Assembly: GCF_012524115.1 (NCBI RefSeq)
Contig: NZ_JAAZWB010000090.1
Location: forward strand, 28,364 to 92,363
From: Bacillus sp. RO1
GTDB taxonomy: Bacteria > Bacillota > Bacilli > Bacillales > Bacillaceae_I
Length of the DNA stretch: 64,000 nucleotides
Direction of reading: 5' to 3'
Positions 52,489-62,382 of the stretch are shown here, one piece after another. The translations under genes and the position numbers were made by a program. Within the stretch, counting starts at the first letter, position 1. The number at the start of each line of letters is the position of its first letter. The notes beneath the pieces are model-generated. The model was not told the origin of the DNA. It made no database searches and saw only the letters and a list, made by a program, of their open reading frames with translations.

Positions 52489-53775
52489 TTACCCAACAAT
52501 CGATTCCTTCCTCACCAGTTCCTCCTGCCTAGCTGGCGGAAAAGAAATCTTTACCTCCGTGCCTCTTCCCAGTTCGCTCGAATATTCAACCTTTCCGTTC
52601 ATCGTATTTATGATTCGCATCGAAACAGTGGTGCCAAGACCTGTCCCTTTATCCTTAGTCGTATAAAATAAAGTTCCTATGCGAGACACTTGTTCCTTGG
52701 TCATCCCTTTCCCTGTATCCTTAACGAGGATCTGAATGCCTGATGCATTGGAAAACAACTTGATATAGACTCTGCCATCTTGAGGAGTAGCTTCAATGGC
52801 GTTTTTTAATATGTTGACAAGTGCTTGTTTAAACTGGTTTTTATCTGTTTCCATATAAACATTCTTCTCCAGATAACTTTCAAGATGAATACCTTCTTTT
52901 ACCGCTAATGGATTTAACAGCATTTTTACATCATGCAATAATTCTCCTAAATCCACTTTTTCAATTTTTTTGAACTCAGGTTTGGCAAAATTAAGGTAAT
53001 CATTTATGATGGATTCTGCTCTTGCCAATTCACTTAAAATGAGTCCAATATATTGATAATTCTTTCCCTTATCCTCTCTGTGCATGAGCTGGAGAAACCC
53101 TTTCACAACAGTTAACGGATTTCTTACCTCATGGGCAATGGACGCAGCTAATTCACCTAATGTATTTAACTTTTCCGCACGCCTGATTTCCTGTCTCATC
53201 AATTCTCGCTCAAGCACCGCTTCATGTAAGGTGGATGCGAAACCAACACCTACTACTTGAATCAGTCCAAATAGCAAAATGTATAATAGTAGATTTGGTC
53301 CATCATTTACATTTGGTGAACTGACCAGATAAGCTATTAATATTGCTAGCATGACAAAGTTTGGCCATAGCCCTACAAGCACAGCATAACCAATTCTTTT
53401 TTTCTTCGTTTGCACTTTATTAAATCGCCTTAGCATCAAGAAAGGAATGGCTGCTGCTACAAGACCGCTAACATAGCCAAATGCCAAAGCATCTCCTCCA
53501 AGGTATGTTCTTGTCCCAAGAATGGCAGTGAGCACGATAACCCCGGCCTTTGGTCCGCCATAAAGGATGGCTAGCACCAACGGTATGTATCTCAAGTCCC
53601 AATAAAGGCCATAATCATAGAAAGCAAAAAGTAAACATAGACTCGCAGAAAGCCCCTGTAAGATTCCTATAAAATATGGCGATTGACCAAACCTTTTATT
53701 TTCGGAAACAACATAATAAATCAGCACCGGTGCTAAAATAATCAATACATGTAAAAGTAGTTTTTCCGCCAACAT
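52489..53775 (-). CDS. kinB: KinB-like sporulation sensor histidine kinase
   Basis: An N-terminal membrane domain of six hydrophobic spans (5TM/LYT type) covers residues 1-195. The histidine kinase part follows with phospho-acceptor His in ASIAHEVRNPLTVVKGFLQL and ATP-binding boxes NILKNAIEA, DTGKGMT and GTGLGTTVS. The length, 428, equals B. subtilis KinB, and the H-box region is very close. KinB feeds the Spo0F/Spo0A phosphorelay. No kbaA lipoprotein neighbour is present. The start has GGAGCGAGCTTGT before ATG, and a Spo0A-type box lies upstream. Confidence 0.85.
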   Translation of the reverse strand: MLAEKLLLHVLIILAPVLIYYVVSENKRFGQSPYFIGILQGLSASLCLLFAFYDYGLYWDLRYIPLVLAILYGGPKAGVIVLTAILGTRTYLGGDALAFGYVSGLVAAAIPFLMLRRFNKVQTKKKRIGYAVLVGLWPNFVMLAILIAYLVSSPNVNDGPNLLLYILLFGLIQVVGVGFASTLHEAVLERELMRQEIRRAEKLNTLGELAASIAHEVRNPLTVVKGFLQLMHREDKGKNYQYIGLILSELARAESIINDYLNFAKPEFKKIEKVDLGELLHDVKMLLNPLAVKEGIHLESYLEKNVYMETDKNQFKQALVNILKNAIEATPQDGRVYIKLFSNASGIQILVKDTGKGMTKEQVSRIGTLFYTTKDKGTGLGTTVSMRIINTMNGKVEYSSELGRGTEVKISFPPARQEELVRKESIVG

Positions 53776-53823
53776 ACAAGCTCGCTCCCAACCATATTCT
53801 TAAAATAATATTGTATAGTTATG

Positions 53824-53831
53824 TTTCGACA
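53824..53831 (-). promoter_or_regulatory. Spo0A box candidate between kinB-like and EAL genes
   Basis: On the minus strand the sequence is TGTCGAAA, the exact core of the 0A box. It lies in the divergent region, 49 bases before the kinase start and 157 before the EAL start. An exact 8-mer arises by chance once or twice in 64 kb, so location is the main support. Confidence 0.45.
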
Positions 53832-53987
53832 ACATCAGAGAAAACCCTTGTACAATCCGTCAAAAAATGTAACAATTCTACCACTTTCCATCTCTTCAAA
53901 CCTAATTTTCAACATTTCAGCCTAAAAACTTCTGCCATGAATAAATTAATAGTAAAATTATACTATATATTACATGGGGGGATTTAC

Positions 53988-54953
53988 GTGCATTGTACGG
54001 ATTGTGGGGTACCTTACAATATTGGACATACAGGAGTTTTTTTCATAAAAAGAAGGGATATACAAGAGGAACACCTTTATGAATCGCTTGAAGATTTAGA
54101 GCAGCTCCTTCTGGAAATGGATAACCAAAACGATAAATCAGAAATCTTGGTGAAAACTTCTTCGCAGAGAGGCTTTTATCCACCAGGTCAATTGTTGAAA
54201 TTGGTGAAGAACCATGACCTATTGGAATTGATTGCATCCAATTCCTTCACCACACACTTTCAACCAATAATAGATTTACAGAACAACGATGAAATATTTG
54301 CATACGAGTGCTTGTTACGCCCACACTGGAAGGGGCAGTCTGTTCCACCATTTAAGCTATTTGATTTTGCCCGTAATACGAATCTACATAACTATTTAGA
54401 TCAAAAGGCTCGCGAAAGCTCCATTGTTTCAGGAAGTAAGCTACAGATTCCTTCCCACGTGAAATTATTTATAAATTTCCTGCCATCATCCATTTACAAT
54501 CCGGAGTATTGCCTGCAGCATACATTCAAAATTGTACGAGAAAATAACATTTCACCGAATCAACTCGTTTTTGAAGTGGTAGAATCAGAAAAAATTCATG
54601 ATATCGACCATTTAGAATCCATTTTTAAGACATATAAGAAATCTGGAATGCAAGTGGCACTAGATGATGTCGGTGCAGGATATTCGACTTTAGAAGTACT
54701 CGAAAAGCTGCAGCCCGACTTTGTCAAGATAGACCGTGACTATATATCTCATTGTGATACGATACTCAAAAAACAACTATTCTTAACAAGCGTCCTAAAT
54801 GTTGCCACCAAACTGAATATCAAAGTGTTGGCAGAAGGAATAGAAAGAATAGAAGAACTCCAATTTTGCAGAGATATAGGAATTCATTATGCACAAGGGT
54901 ATTTTATCGGTAAACCCAGCCCTGAATTAGCAAAGCAATTCATAAAAATGTAA
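53988..54953 (+). CDS. EAL-domain c-di-GMP phosphodiesterase
   Basis: The protein begins with MHCTDCGVPYNIGHTG, a Cys-x2-Cys segment, and about 80 residues of unknown fold. The EAL domain follows: YECLLRP in place of E-A-L, FINFLP, FEVVESE, LDDVGAGYSTL, FVKIDRD, AEGIE and YAQGYFIGKP. The metal-binding and catalytic residues appear retained, so it is probably active. No GGDEF domain is present. GTG 53988 follows GGGGGGATTTAC; the frame is open from 53811, but this stretch has no binding site. Confidence 0.86.
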   Translation: MHCTDCGVPYNIGHTGVFFIKRRDIQEEHLYESLEDLEQLLLEMDNQNDKSEILVKTSSQRGFYPPGQLLKLVKNHDLLELIASNSFTTHFQPIIDLQNNDEIFAYECLLRPHWKGQSVPPFKLFDFARNTNLHNYLDQKARESSIVSGSKLQIPSHVKLFINFLPSSIYNPEYCLQHTFKIVRENNISPNQLVFEVVESEKIHDIDHLESIFKTYKKSGMQVALDDVGAGYSTLEVLEKLQPDFVKIDRDYISHCDTILKKQLFLTSVLNVATKLNIKVLAEGIERIEELQFCRDIGIHYAQGYFIGKPSPELAKQFIKM

Positions 54954-54990
54954 AAGCCCTCCGCACTAATTTTAGTGCAGAGGGCTTTAA
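54951..54990. terminator. bidirectional terminator after the EAL gene
   Basis: AAAGCCCT (54953-54960) pairs with AGGGCTTT (54981-54988), and GCACTAA/TTAGTGC continues the stem inside. It ends both the EAL gene and the converging symporter gene. Confidence 0.88.
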
Positions 54991-55001
54991 ACTATCTATG
55001 A

Positions 55002-56477
55002 TCAGGATGCCTTCTCATCATTCTTTTTATATTCCTTTGTCCAGAACTCTGCATTTTTGATCCCTAATTTTTCAGGGTTAAATGTAGGATCCAACCCTTG
55101 CTTCCTTTGTTCATCATAATCCCTCAGCACTGCAAGGGCAGGCTTAGCAAGCAGGAGAAGTGCAATCAGATTGAGCCATACCATCAATCCAAGTCCAATA
55201 TCCCCCAAATTCCATGCTACTTGAGTGGTTCTCACAACTCCAAAGTAAGTTGCAGCTAAAAGAACAACCTTTAATATGAACATTGGAATTTTATTGCTTC
55301 TTCCTCTAACCAAGTAAGCAACATTCGTTTCCGCAATATAGTAATAAGCCATGATAGTTGTAAATGCAAAGAATAACAAAGCAATTCCTACAAAACCAGC
55401 ACCGAAGCCAGGTAAGACGGTCTCAACGGCAGCCTGAGTGTATTCCGCCCCTGCTTCAACTCCTGCACCAAGATTATTGACAAGGAATTGTCCCTCGTTT
55501 GCTGGATCTACCACGTTATAAGATCCTGTGAAAAGGATCATGAATGCTGTAGCCGAACAAACTAGAATTGTATCAATATAGATAGAGAAAGCTTGAACTA
55601 ACCCTTGTTTAGCTGGGTGTGATACCTCAGCAGCCGCTGCTGCATGCGGTCCAGTACCTTGACCCGCTTCATTGGAGAAGATCCCACGTTTAACGCCCCA
55701 TGCAATAGCTGCCCCAATAATTCCACCAAACGCAGAATCAAAGCCAAAAGCACTTCGGAAGATCAATCCGAATACTGCTGGTAACTCTGTAATATTCATA
55801 ATAATGATACCAAACGCTACTAACATATACGCAATCGCCATGAAAGGAACGACAAATTGAGCAACAGACGCAATCCGTTTAACTCCACCAAAAATAATTA
55901 ATCCTATGATAACAACCAGTGTAATTGCGATCACTTGCTTATTGATCCCAAAAGCATTATTCAATCCTGTCCCAATGGCGTTAGCCTGCAAACCTGGCAT
56001 TAATAGACTCATTGCCAAAAGTGCAGCAGATGCGAAGACAATTCCATACCATTTCCAGCCAATACCTTTTTCTATGTAATAAGCTGGACCCCCACGATAT
56101 TCTCCATCTTGCTTTGATTTGTAGACTTGAGCAAGAGCGGATTCAACAAAAGCACTCGCCGCTCCTATAAAAGCGATGGTCCACATCCAAAATACCGCAC
56201 CAGGTCCCCCCATGGCAATGGCAGTTGCTGTACCAGCAATGTTTCCGGTTCCTACACGTCCTGATAATGAAATGGATAATGCCTGAAAGGAAGAAACCCC
56301 TGCCTTAGACGATTTACCGGAGAATATCTGTTTCACCATATCCCCGAATAACCTTACTTGTACAAACTTTGTCAAAATGGTAAATAACAATCCGACTCCC
56401 AAACAGAAAACAATCATAGGTGTGCTCCAAAGAAGACTTACTAAACCACCAATCGGATCTTGCATAAATGCATCCAA
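55002..56477 (-). CDS. alanine/glycine:cation symporter (AGCS family)
   Basis: Sodium-coupled amino acid uptake across the membrane. The family signature SGRVGTGNIAGTATAIAMGGPGAVFWMW is present, as are GGPAYYIEKGIGWKW and SNEAGQGTGPHAAAAAEVSHP. About ten TM segments in 491 residues. I start at TTG 56477, eight bases from AAAGGGGG; the frame is open to 56534. Alanine, glycine or glutamine (AlsT-like) are possible substrates. A consensus promoter lies just upstream. Confidence 0.9.
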   Translation of the reverse strand: MDAFMQDPIGGLVSLLWSTPMIVFCLGVGLLFTILTKFVQVRLFGDMVKQIFSGKSSKAGVSSFQALSISLSGRVGTGNIAGTATAIAMGGPGAVFWMWTIAFIGAASAFVESALAQVYKSKQDGEYRGGPAYYIEKGIGWKWYGIVFASAALLAMSLLMPGLQANAIGTGLNNAFGINKQVIAITLVVIIGLIIFGGVKRIASVAQFVVPFMAIAYMLVAFGIIIMNITELPAVFGLIFRSAFGFDSAFGGIIGAAIAWGVKRGIFSNEAGQGTGPHAAAAAEVSHPAKQGLVQAFSIYIDTILVCSATAFMILFTGSYNVVDPANEGQFLVNNLGAGVEAGAEYTQAAVETVLPGFGAGFVGIALLFFAFTTIMAYYYIAETNVAYLVRGRSNKIPMFILKVVLLAATYFGVVRTTQVAWNLGDIGLGLMVWLNLIALLLLAKPALAVLRDYDEQRKQGLDPTFNPEKLGIKNAEFWTKEYKKNDEKAS

Positions 56478-56532
56478 ATTGTAATCCCCCTTTAACTTAT
56501 TTGTAATATTTAGAATTTTCATTCTGTACAGC

Positions 56533-56561
56533 ATTATAAATCATATTCGGGAAATAGACAA
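56533..56561 (-). promoter_or_regulatory. sigma-A promoter of the AGCS gene
   Basis: On the minus strand TTGTCT (56561-56556) and TATAAT (56538-56533) are 17 bp apart, giving a leader of about 50 bases before the TTG start. Confidence 0.75.
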
Positions 56562-56667
56562 TACATGTCTTATGCAATAAATGCGCCATTAAGACAAAAA
56601 CCTTTATAGGACGACGTATTTCCCGGGGAAAATTAAATGAATTTTTTATTAATTGTAGAACTTGAGC

Positions 56668-56716
56668 GAAAAAGCACCTGTACGTTCATAGAAAGCTATC
56701 ATGAACGTACAGGTGC
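56668..56716 (-). terminator. terminator of the ABC exporter operon
   Basis: GCACCTGTACGTTCAT (56674-56689) and ATGAACGTACAGGTGC (56701-56716) form a perfect 16-bp stem. The minus strand then has TTTTT. Confidence 0.9.
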
Positions 56717-56731
56717 AATAAATATTCCTTA

Positions 56732-58540
56732 TTACCCTACTTCCTTCTTCAACTGACTAGTAAACAAATCATAGTAAAACCCTTCTTCTGTCAACAATTC
56801 ACTGTGGGACCCTTTTTCAATGATTTCCCCTTCTTTCAGTACCAGAATCTGATCGGCACTTTGAATGGTATTCAACCGATGGGCGATAACAAAGCTAGTT
56901 CTTCCCTCCATCAAGCGTTGCAGGGCTTCCTGGATTTTCATCTCAGTAATTGTATCGATACTACTTGTTGCTTCATCAAGTATTAAGATGGTAGGATTCG
57001 CTAATACTGCACGCGCAATGGACAATAATTGTTTTTGTCCTTGACTAATTCCGCTTCCATCCTGCTTCAGCTTGAAATCATATCCACCAGGTAATTTTCT
57101 GATAAAGGAATGTGCATTGGCCATTTTTGCTGCTTCCTCCACTTCCGTGTCCGTAGCATCCAGTCTTCCGTAGCGGATATTTTCTCGAACCGTTCCTTCA
57201 AAAAGAAACGAATCCTGTAAAACAAAGGCCATATGTTTTCGTAAATTCGAACGTTTAATTCTATTGATGGGGTGCCCATCCAATAGTATACTGCCACTAT
57301 CGAGGTCATAGAATCTCGATATCAAATTGATGACCGTTGTCTTACCGGCACCCGTCGGACCAACAAACGCTACTGTATCCCCTGCGTCAACATGAAAACT
57401 TATGTTGCGAATAGTCATGTCATCGTCCTCATATGAGAAGGAAGCATCACGAAACTCTACTTCACCTCTTACTGTTACGAGTTCTATTGCCTCGGTTTCA
57501 TCACTTTCTTCCTCTTCTTCATCAAGCACATCAAACACCCGCTCTGCCCCTGCTACAGCAGACAACAATGTATTAAACTGGTTGGCGAGGTCGTTTAACG
57601 GACGCGTGAATTGTCTGGAGTACTCCGCGAAAATAACGATAATTCCAATGGTTATTCCCGATTGCGTGTTTAAAGCCAGTATTCCACCAACACCTGCGAT
57701 GATGGCAAAACTTAAGTTATTCAACATGTTCATAAGTTTTGGAATAAACCCGGAATAGGTCTGGGCCCAATATGCGGACTTCTTCAAATTCAAACTTTTT
57801 TCCGTAAATTCCTCCATCACCTTGTCTTCTTGGGAAAATGTTTTCACGATTCTCTGTCCTGAGATGGTTTCTTCAATATAGCCATTCAGTTCTCCAAGGT
57901 TTTTTTGCGTTTGCTTGAACAATGGGCCTGTTCGGTTTGTGATCCATCTTAAACCAAAGAACATGACTGGCACGATTATTAGTGTTATGGCTGTAAGCAT
58001 TGGACTTAGATATAACATGACCGAAACAGTTCCAACCAAGGTCAAGATACTGGAGAAAATCTGAATGACAGAACTGTTTAATGTCGAACTGACATTCTCC
58101 ATATCATTGGTAACACGACTCATTAATTCACCATGCTGCCTTTTATCAAAATAGGGGATCGGCAGCTTGTGTAAATGTTCAAACAACTGTGTTCTCATCT
58201 TCAAAACCGTGTTTTGCGCAATCCCGACCATCCAGTAGTTCTGTAGCCACATGGATAGAGAGTAGAAAATATAAATGAAAACAAGTCCTATTAGGACATT
58301 TAATAGTCCTGAAGTGTTTTGTTCCACTACATAATTATCAATGGCCATTCCGACAATAAAAGGACCTAAAAGCCCTAGGGCAGAGCTAGCAACCACCATG
58401 AGCATAACGAGTATCAATAAACCCTTATTTTCCCCTAAGTATCTCCAAACCCGTTTAATGGTTCCCTTCCAATCCTTTGCTTTCGGCTTAGGATTTGCTT
58501 TACTTGCAACGGCGGCACTGCTACTTATACGCTTAGACAT
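56732..58540 (-). CDS. ABC exporter half-transporter, catalytic partner (YfiC-like)
   Basis: Six TM segments are followed by an ATPase domain: Walker A GPTGAGKTTV, Walker B LILDEATSSID with an intact catalytic Glu, and H-loop VIAHRLNT. Its signature motif is degenerate (SGISQGQKQ for LSGGQ). The Lys/Ala-rich N-terminal extension (SSSAAVASKANPKPKAKDWKG) is extra. ATG 58540 follows GGAGGTGGCAGAGC and overlaps the partner gene by 8 bases. It forms a heterodimer with the upstream gene product; substrates are likely drugs or lipids. Confidence 0.9.
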   Translation of the reverse strand: MSKRISSSAAVASKANPKPKAKDWKGTIKRVWRYLGENKGLLILVMLMVVASSALGLLGPFIVGMAIDNYVVEQNTSGLLNVLIGLVFIYIFYSLSMWLQNYWMVGIAQNTVLKMRTQLFEHLHKLPIPYFDKRQHGELMSRVTNDMENVSSTLNSSVIQIFSSILTLVGTVSVMLYLSPMLTAITLIIVPVMFFGLRWITNRTGPLFKQTQKNLGELNGYIEETISGQRIVKTFSQEDKVMEEFTEKSLNLKKSAYWAQTYSGFIPKLMNMLNNLSFAIIAGVGGILALNTQSGITIGIIVIFAEYSRQFTRPLNDLANQFNTLLSAVAGAERVFDVLDEEEEESDETEAIELVTVRGEVEFRDASFSYEDDDMTIRNISFHVDAGDTVAFVGPTGAGKTTVINLISRFYDLDSGSILLDGHPINRIKRSNLRKHMAFVLQDSFLFEGTVRENIRYGRLDATDTEVEEAAKMANAHSFIRKLPGGYDFKLKQDGSGISQGQKQLLSIARAVLANPTILILDEATSSIDTITEMKIQEALQRLMEGRTSFVIAHRLNTIQSADQILVLKEGEIIEKGSHSELLTEEGFYYDLFTSQLKKEVG

Positions 58541-60263
58541 GCTCTGCCACCTCCGTTCCAAACTGCGACTGATATATTTTCATGTAAAGTTCTGAAGTTG
58601 CCATAAGCTTCTCATGGCTTCCCTCTTCCAGTAACCTTCCGTCTTCAATCAGTAAGATTTTATCTGCTTCCATGGCCGTGCTTACCTTTTGTGTCACAAT
58701 GAACATCGTGCATTGATATTTTCTAATGGCCGCAAGCAGCTTTGCTTCTGTTTTTAGATCAAGTGCACTTGTACTGTCATCGAGCATGAGAATCTTCGGT
58801 TTCCTCACAAGAGCCCTTGCGATGGAAAGGCGTTGTTTTTGGCCACCGGAGAGATTGACCCCTTTTTGCCCAAGTACCGTCTCATACTTTTTGGGCAAGC
58901 GATCAATGGTTTCATGAATCTGTGCATCCTTCGCCACCTGAATGATTTCTTCTAATGTAGCATCCTCTTTTCCCCATGCGATATTTTCTTTAACCGTACC
59001 TGAAAAAAGGAGCGCTTCCTGTGGCACATAACCAATTTGTTTTCTTAGCTTTTTCAGGGACAAATCGGTGAGGTCTTTTCCGTCTACTCTTATGACTCCT
59101 TTATCCACATCGTAAAGCCTAGGAATCAATTGGAATAAGGATGATTTCCCTGCACCTGTAGCTCCCATAATGGCAATAGTCGATCCTGCATCAGCACGGA
59201 AGCTGATATCCTCTAAAACGGGAATGTCTGTATTGGGATAACGAAACGATACCGATTCAAATTCGATCTCTCCATTAAGGAATGTTGCTTCCTTATCCAC
59301 ATCTACCTTATCCAGTAGGTCAATTTCTTCCTCCAACACGTCCGTTATCCGGTGAGCAGAGGCTTTTGCTCGGGCAAATGCCATGATGATAAAAGAAAAG
59401 ATGGATAGTGCACCGGTGATTCTGGTCGCATAGTTGACAATTGCTACCACTTCCCCAACCTGTGCTCCCCCGTTTGTGACGCCGATTGTACCAAACCAAA
59501 GGACAGCAAGGATGCTTCCGTTCATGATTAGAAGGAGAATCGGCATCGTAATCTCCATCAGTCTAAGTGCAGATACCGTCTGATCCTTCAATTCCTCGCT
59601 TGCACGTCCGAATCGATTGATTTCATGCTTTTTACGGAGGAAAGCTTTAATTAAGCGGATGCCCCCAAGGTTTTCCCGCATGACATTATTCAGGCCATCC
59701 AGTTTTTCCTGTACAGCTTTGAACAGCGCACCACCTTTTTTCATCACCCATACAAGGAAAAGAAAAAGAACCGGTACTCCGATGACAAGAAAAATAGCTA
59801 GCTGCCAATTTACAATCAAAGCCATAATCACGCCACCCACTACAAGAAGCGGTGCACGGAGCATGATTCGCAAGCTCATAAAGACTGTATTTTGAATTTG
59901 GGTCACATCGTTTGTCATTCGTGTGATGAGGGAGGAAGTCGGAAACAAGCTGAAATTCGCAAACGAAAACGACTGTATTTTTCCAAATAACCCTCTTCTA
60001 ATGTCAAATCCGAAACTTTGGCTGACATGGGCGGCAAAAAAGGAGTTAGTAACCCCTGCAGCAAAGGCGATAAAGGAGAACAGCACCATGATGCCTCCCC
60101 ATTTCATCACCGCATCCAAGTCGCCTGTCAGAATTCCCTCATCAATTATTTTGGCCATTAGAAGTGGATGCAAGAGCTCCACAACGAGTTCCGTCAGCAT
60201 TAGGAGCAAGGCGATTGCTACGGCCAGCCTATACGGTTTTAAGTATGAAAAAATTCTCCCCAT
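58533..60263 (-). CDS. ABC exporter half-transporter, degenerate-site partner (YfiB-like)
   Basis: Six TM segments and an ATPase domain with Walker A GATGAGKSSL and a canonical signature (NLSGGQKQRLSIARAL). Walker B reads LMLDDSTSALD, so the catalytic Glu is Asp, and the H-loop His is Gln (VTQKVST). The degenerate Walker B/H-loop of this subunit would pair with the degenerate signature of its partner to form one non-hydrolytic site, as in TM287/288- and BmrCD-type exporters. GGAGGATTACGTATT precedes the ATG. Confidence 0.9.
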   Translation of the reverse strand: MGRIFSYLKPYRLAVAIALLLMLTELVVELLHPLLMAKIIDEGILTGDLDAVMKWGGIMVLFSFIAFAAGVTNSFFAAHVSQSFGFDIRRGLFGKIQSFSFANFSLFPTSSLITRMTNDVTQIQNTVFMSLRIMLRAPLLVVGGVIMALIVNWQLAIFLVIGVPVLFLFLVWVMKKGGALFKAVQEKLDGLNNVMRENLGGIRLIKAFLRKKHEINRFGRASEELKDQTVSALRLMEITMPILLLIMNGSILAVLWFGTIGVTNGGAQVGEVVAIVNYATRITGALSIFSFIIMAFARAKASAHRITDVLEEEIDLLDKVDVDKEATFLNGEIEFESVSFRYPNTDIPVLEDISFRADAGSTIAIMGATGAGKSSLFQLIPRLYDVDKGVIRVDGKDLTDLSLKKLRKQIGYVPQEALLFSGTVKENIAWGKEDATLEEIIQVAKDAQIHETIDRLPKKYETVLGQKGVNLSGGQKQRLSIARALVRKPKILMLDDSTSALDLKTEAKLLAAIRKYQCTMFIVTQKVSTAMEADKILLIEDGRLLEEGSHEKLMATSELYMKIYQSQFGTEVAEHV

Positions 60264-60563
60264 AATACGTAATCCTCCAAACCTTTCACTCTGTTTAGTC
60301 TGCGTTGAAATGAGTAAATCTATTTTAAACGCATGTGGTACTTCGTTTAGCGAAACGAATATCTTGAAATTTATATATTATCTTATTATCATACCTTTAT
60401 TACTATGTTTTTTAAATAGTTTGAATTATTATTATTGGTAGGATGTTGAAAAAAGTTAACTGATTATTCTTCCTGTGGATTTTCGTTTTAGGTGTTCGCT
60501 TATCCAGGGGACGGTGCTTGAGGCTCTGAAAAAGTCTTTGATTGTAGCAATTGTTTAGACGCC

Positions 60564-60748
60564 GCTGTGGATTTCCACAAATGGCTTCGCTTTCCTAGGG
60601 GCTGTGCTTGAGCCTCCTCGCAACGCTTCAGGGGTCTCAAGCTACAGCTATCTCCCTCAGGACAAGGAAGGCTCCGGCAGCGATACATCGCACGAAGAAA
60701 ATGCGTAGCATTTTCGAGGAGTCTTCGCCTTTTGCTCCAATCCACAGC
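60564..60748 (+). repeat. dispersed TIR repeat, copy 6 (long form)
   Basis: The 185-bp element is bounded by GCTGTGGATT and AATCCACAGC, the same GG/CC variant as copy 3, with all internal blocks. Degenerate related pieces flank it (60500-60530 and 60783-60830). Together they fill most of the 628-base gap between the ABC and amidase genes; I see no gene in it. Confidence 0.88.
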
Positions 60749-60891
60749 TTGAAATTACTAATTACATGATGTTCAGTTTTTCAGTTGCTTCGCTTTGCCT
60801 GCGGAGTCTCACACCTTGCACTACAATCTACAGGTGATACTGTTTACCAAGGTAATAACATTTACCCCAAATTATAAAGGAGGTTTTTTGG

Positions 60892-62382
60892 ATGAACCAC
60901 CCGAAACTCTCTGGGCTTGTGGACGATTGGTTGCCGGATGCGTCGATTGAGGAGCTGCAAGCGGCAATGGAAAATGGCAAAGTTACTTCAAAAGATTTAG
61001 TTCTCATGTATCTTCACCGTATCAGCAAATATGATAAAAACGGGCCAAAGTTGAACTCAGTTCTTGAAGTTAATCCCGATGCGGTATTTATCGCAGAAGC
61101 ACTTGACTTGGAAAGAAAACAGTCCGGTGCACGCGGGCCTCTTCACGGCATACCTATTCTATTAAAAGATAATATCGATACAGGCGATATGATGCACACA
61201 AGCGCAGGTTCTCTTGCCCTGGAACATCACGTAGCAGCGGAAGATTCCGCGGTCGCAAGCCAGTTACGTAAAGCAGGAGCAGTCATCCTTGGCAAAACCA
61301 ACATGACAGAATGGGCTAATTTTATGACAGAAAACATGCCAAATGGATACAGTTCCAGAGGTGGTCAGGTTCTAAATCCATATGGACCAGGACAATATGA
61401 TGTTGGAGGGTCAAGTAGTGGTTCCGGTGCCGCTATCGCAGCGGGCTTAGCAGCGGCAGCCATCGGTACAGAAACTTCCGGTTCTATTTTAAGTCCTGCT
61501 AGTTCCAATTCCATTGTCGGGATCAAACCAACTGTAGGTCTCATTAGTCGCAGAGGCATCATCCCCATTTCTTTCAGTCAGGATACTGCAGGACCCATGA
61601 CTAAAACAGTCAAAGATGCCGCCATCCTTTTGAGCGCATTGACAGAGGTTGATGAAAAAGATATTGCCACCAAGACTAATCCGAACCCAGGAATATCTTA
61701 CACTTCCTTCCTATTAAAAGAAGGACTTCACGGGATGCGGATAGGAGTGGCCCGGGACCCTTATTTCACCTATTTCTCCGACGAGGAAGCCCTCCTTATG
61801 GAAGAAGCAATTGCTAGCCTCAGAGAGAAAGGTGCAGAAGTAATAGGCTCCATCGACATTCCTTTTGCAAAAGAAGAATGGGATTACCATACACTATTCT
61901 ATGAATTCAAGCCAAGTCTCAACGCTTACTTGCGTAATACCGGTCCGTCTGTACCGATTAAGAGTTTAAAAGATTTAATTGCTTTTAACGAAAAGGATTC
62001 ATCTAAAATGCTTCTGCATAAGCAGACTGTCTTGGAAGAGAGCGAAAAACACAGCGGTACATTAACCGAGGAAGAATATATCTCTAGTCGTGAAAAAGAT
62101 CTTTATCGTTCTAAAGAAGGCGGATTAGATGCCGTCATGAAAGAACACAGACTTGATGCAATTCTCACACCAAACAACTTCGGCGCTGGTATTCCTGCCA
62201 AGGCTGGTTATCCTTCCATCACTGTTCCTGCAGGCTATACGAAAGAGGGGAAACCAGTTGGAGTGACATTTACCGCAAGAGCCTTTGAAGAAAGCACACT
62301 CATCCAGATTGCCTATGGCTATGAACTAGCAACTAAGCTTCGTAAAGCACCTACACTTCAAAAGACGGAGGTAAAATCATGA
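60892..62382 (+). CDS. amidase signature family enzyme
   Basis: The Ser-cisSer-Lys triad is visible: Lys in [14 protein letters not shown], cis-Ser in [15 protein letters not shown] and the nucleophile Ser in GTETSGSI. 496 residues, soluble, no signal peptide. The sequence resembles the glutamyl-tRNA amidotransferase A-like amidases of unknown substrate rather than GatA itself, since no gatB/C is near. AAAGGAGGTTTTTTGG precedes the ATG. It overlaps the M20 peptidase gene by four bases (ATGA), so the two act together. Confidence 0.9.
   Translation: MNHPKLSGLVDDWLPDASIEELQAAMENGKVTSKDLVLMYLHRISKYDKNGPKLNSVLEVNPDAVFIAEALDLERKQSGARGPLHGIPILLKDNIDTGDMMHTSAGSLALEHHVAAEDSAVASQLRKAGAVILGKTNMTEWANFMTENMPNGYSSRGGQVLNPYGPGQYDVGGSSSGSGAAIAAGLAAAAIGTETSGSILSPASSNSIVGIKPTVGLISRRGIIPISFSQDTAGPMTKTVKDAAILLSALTEVDEKDIATKTNPNPGISYTSFLLKEGLHGMRIGVARDPYFTYFSDEEALLMEEAIASLREKGAEVIGSIDIPFAKEEWDYHTLFYEFKPSLNAYLRNTGPSVPIKSLKDLIAFNEKDSSKMLLHKQTVLEESEKHSGTLTEEEYISSREKDLYRSKEGGLDAVMKEHRLDAILTPNNFGAGIPAKAGYPSITVPAGYTKEGKPVGVTFTARAFEESTLIQIAYGYELATKLRKAPTLQKTEVKS

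Noticed and set aside
53811..53987. N-terminal extension of the EAL protein
   Set aside because: The extra 59 residues have no binding site and look like translated AT-rich spacer; GTG 53988 follows GGGGGG.
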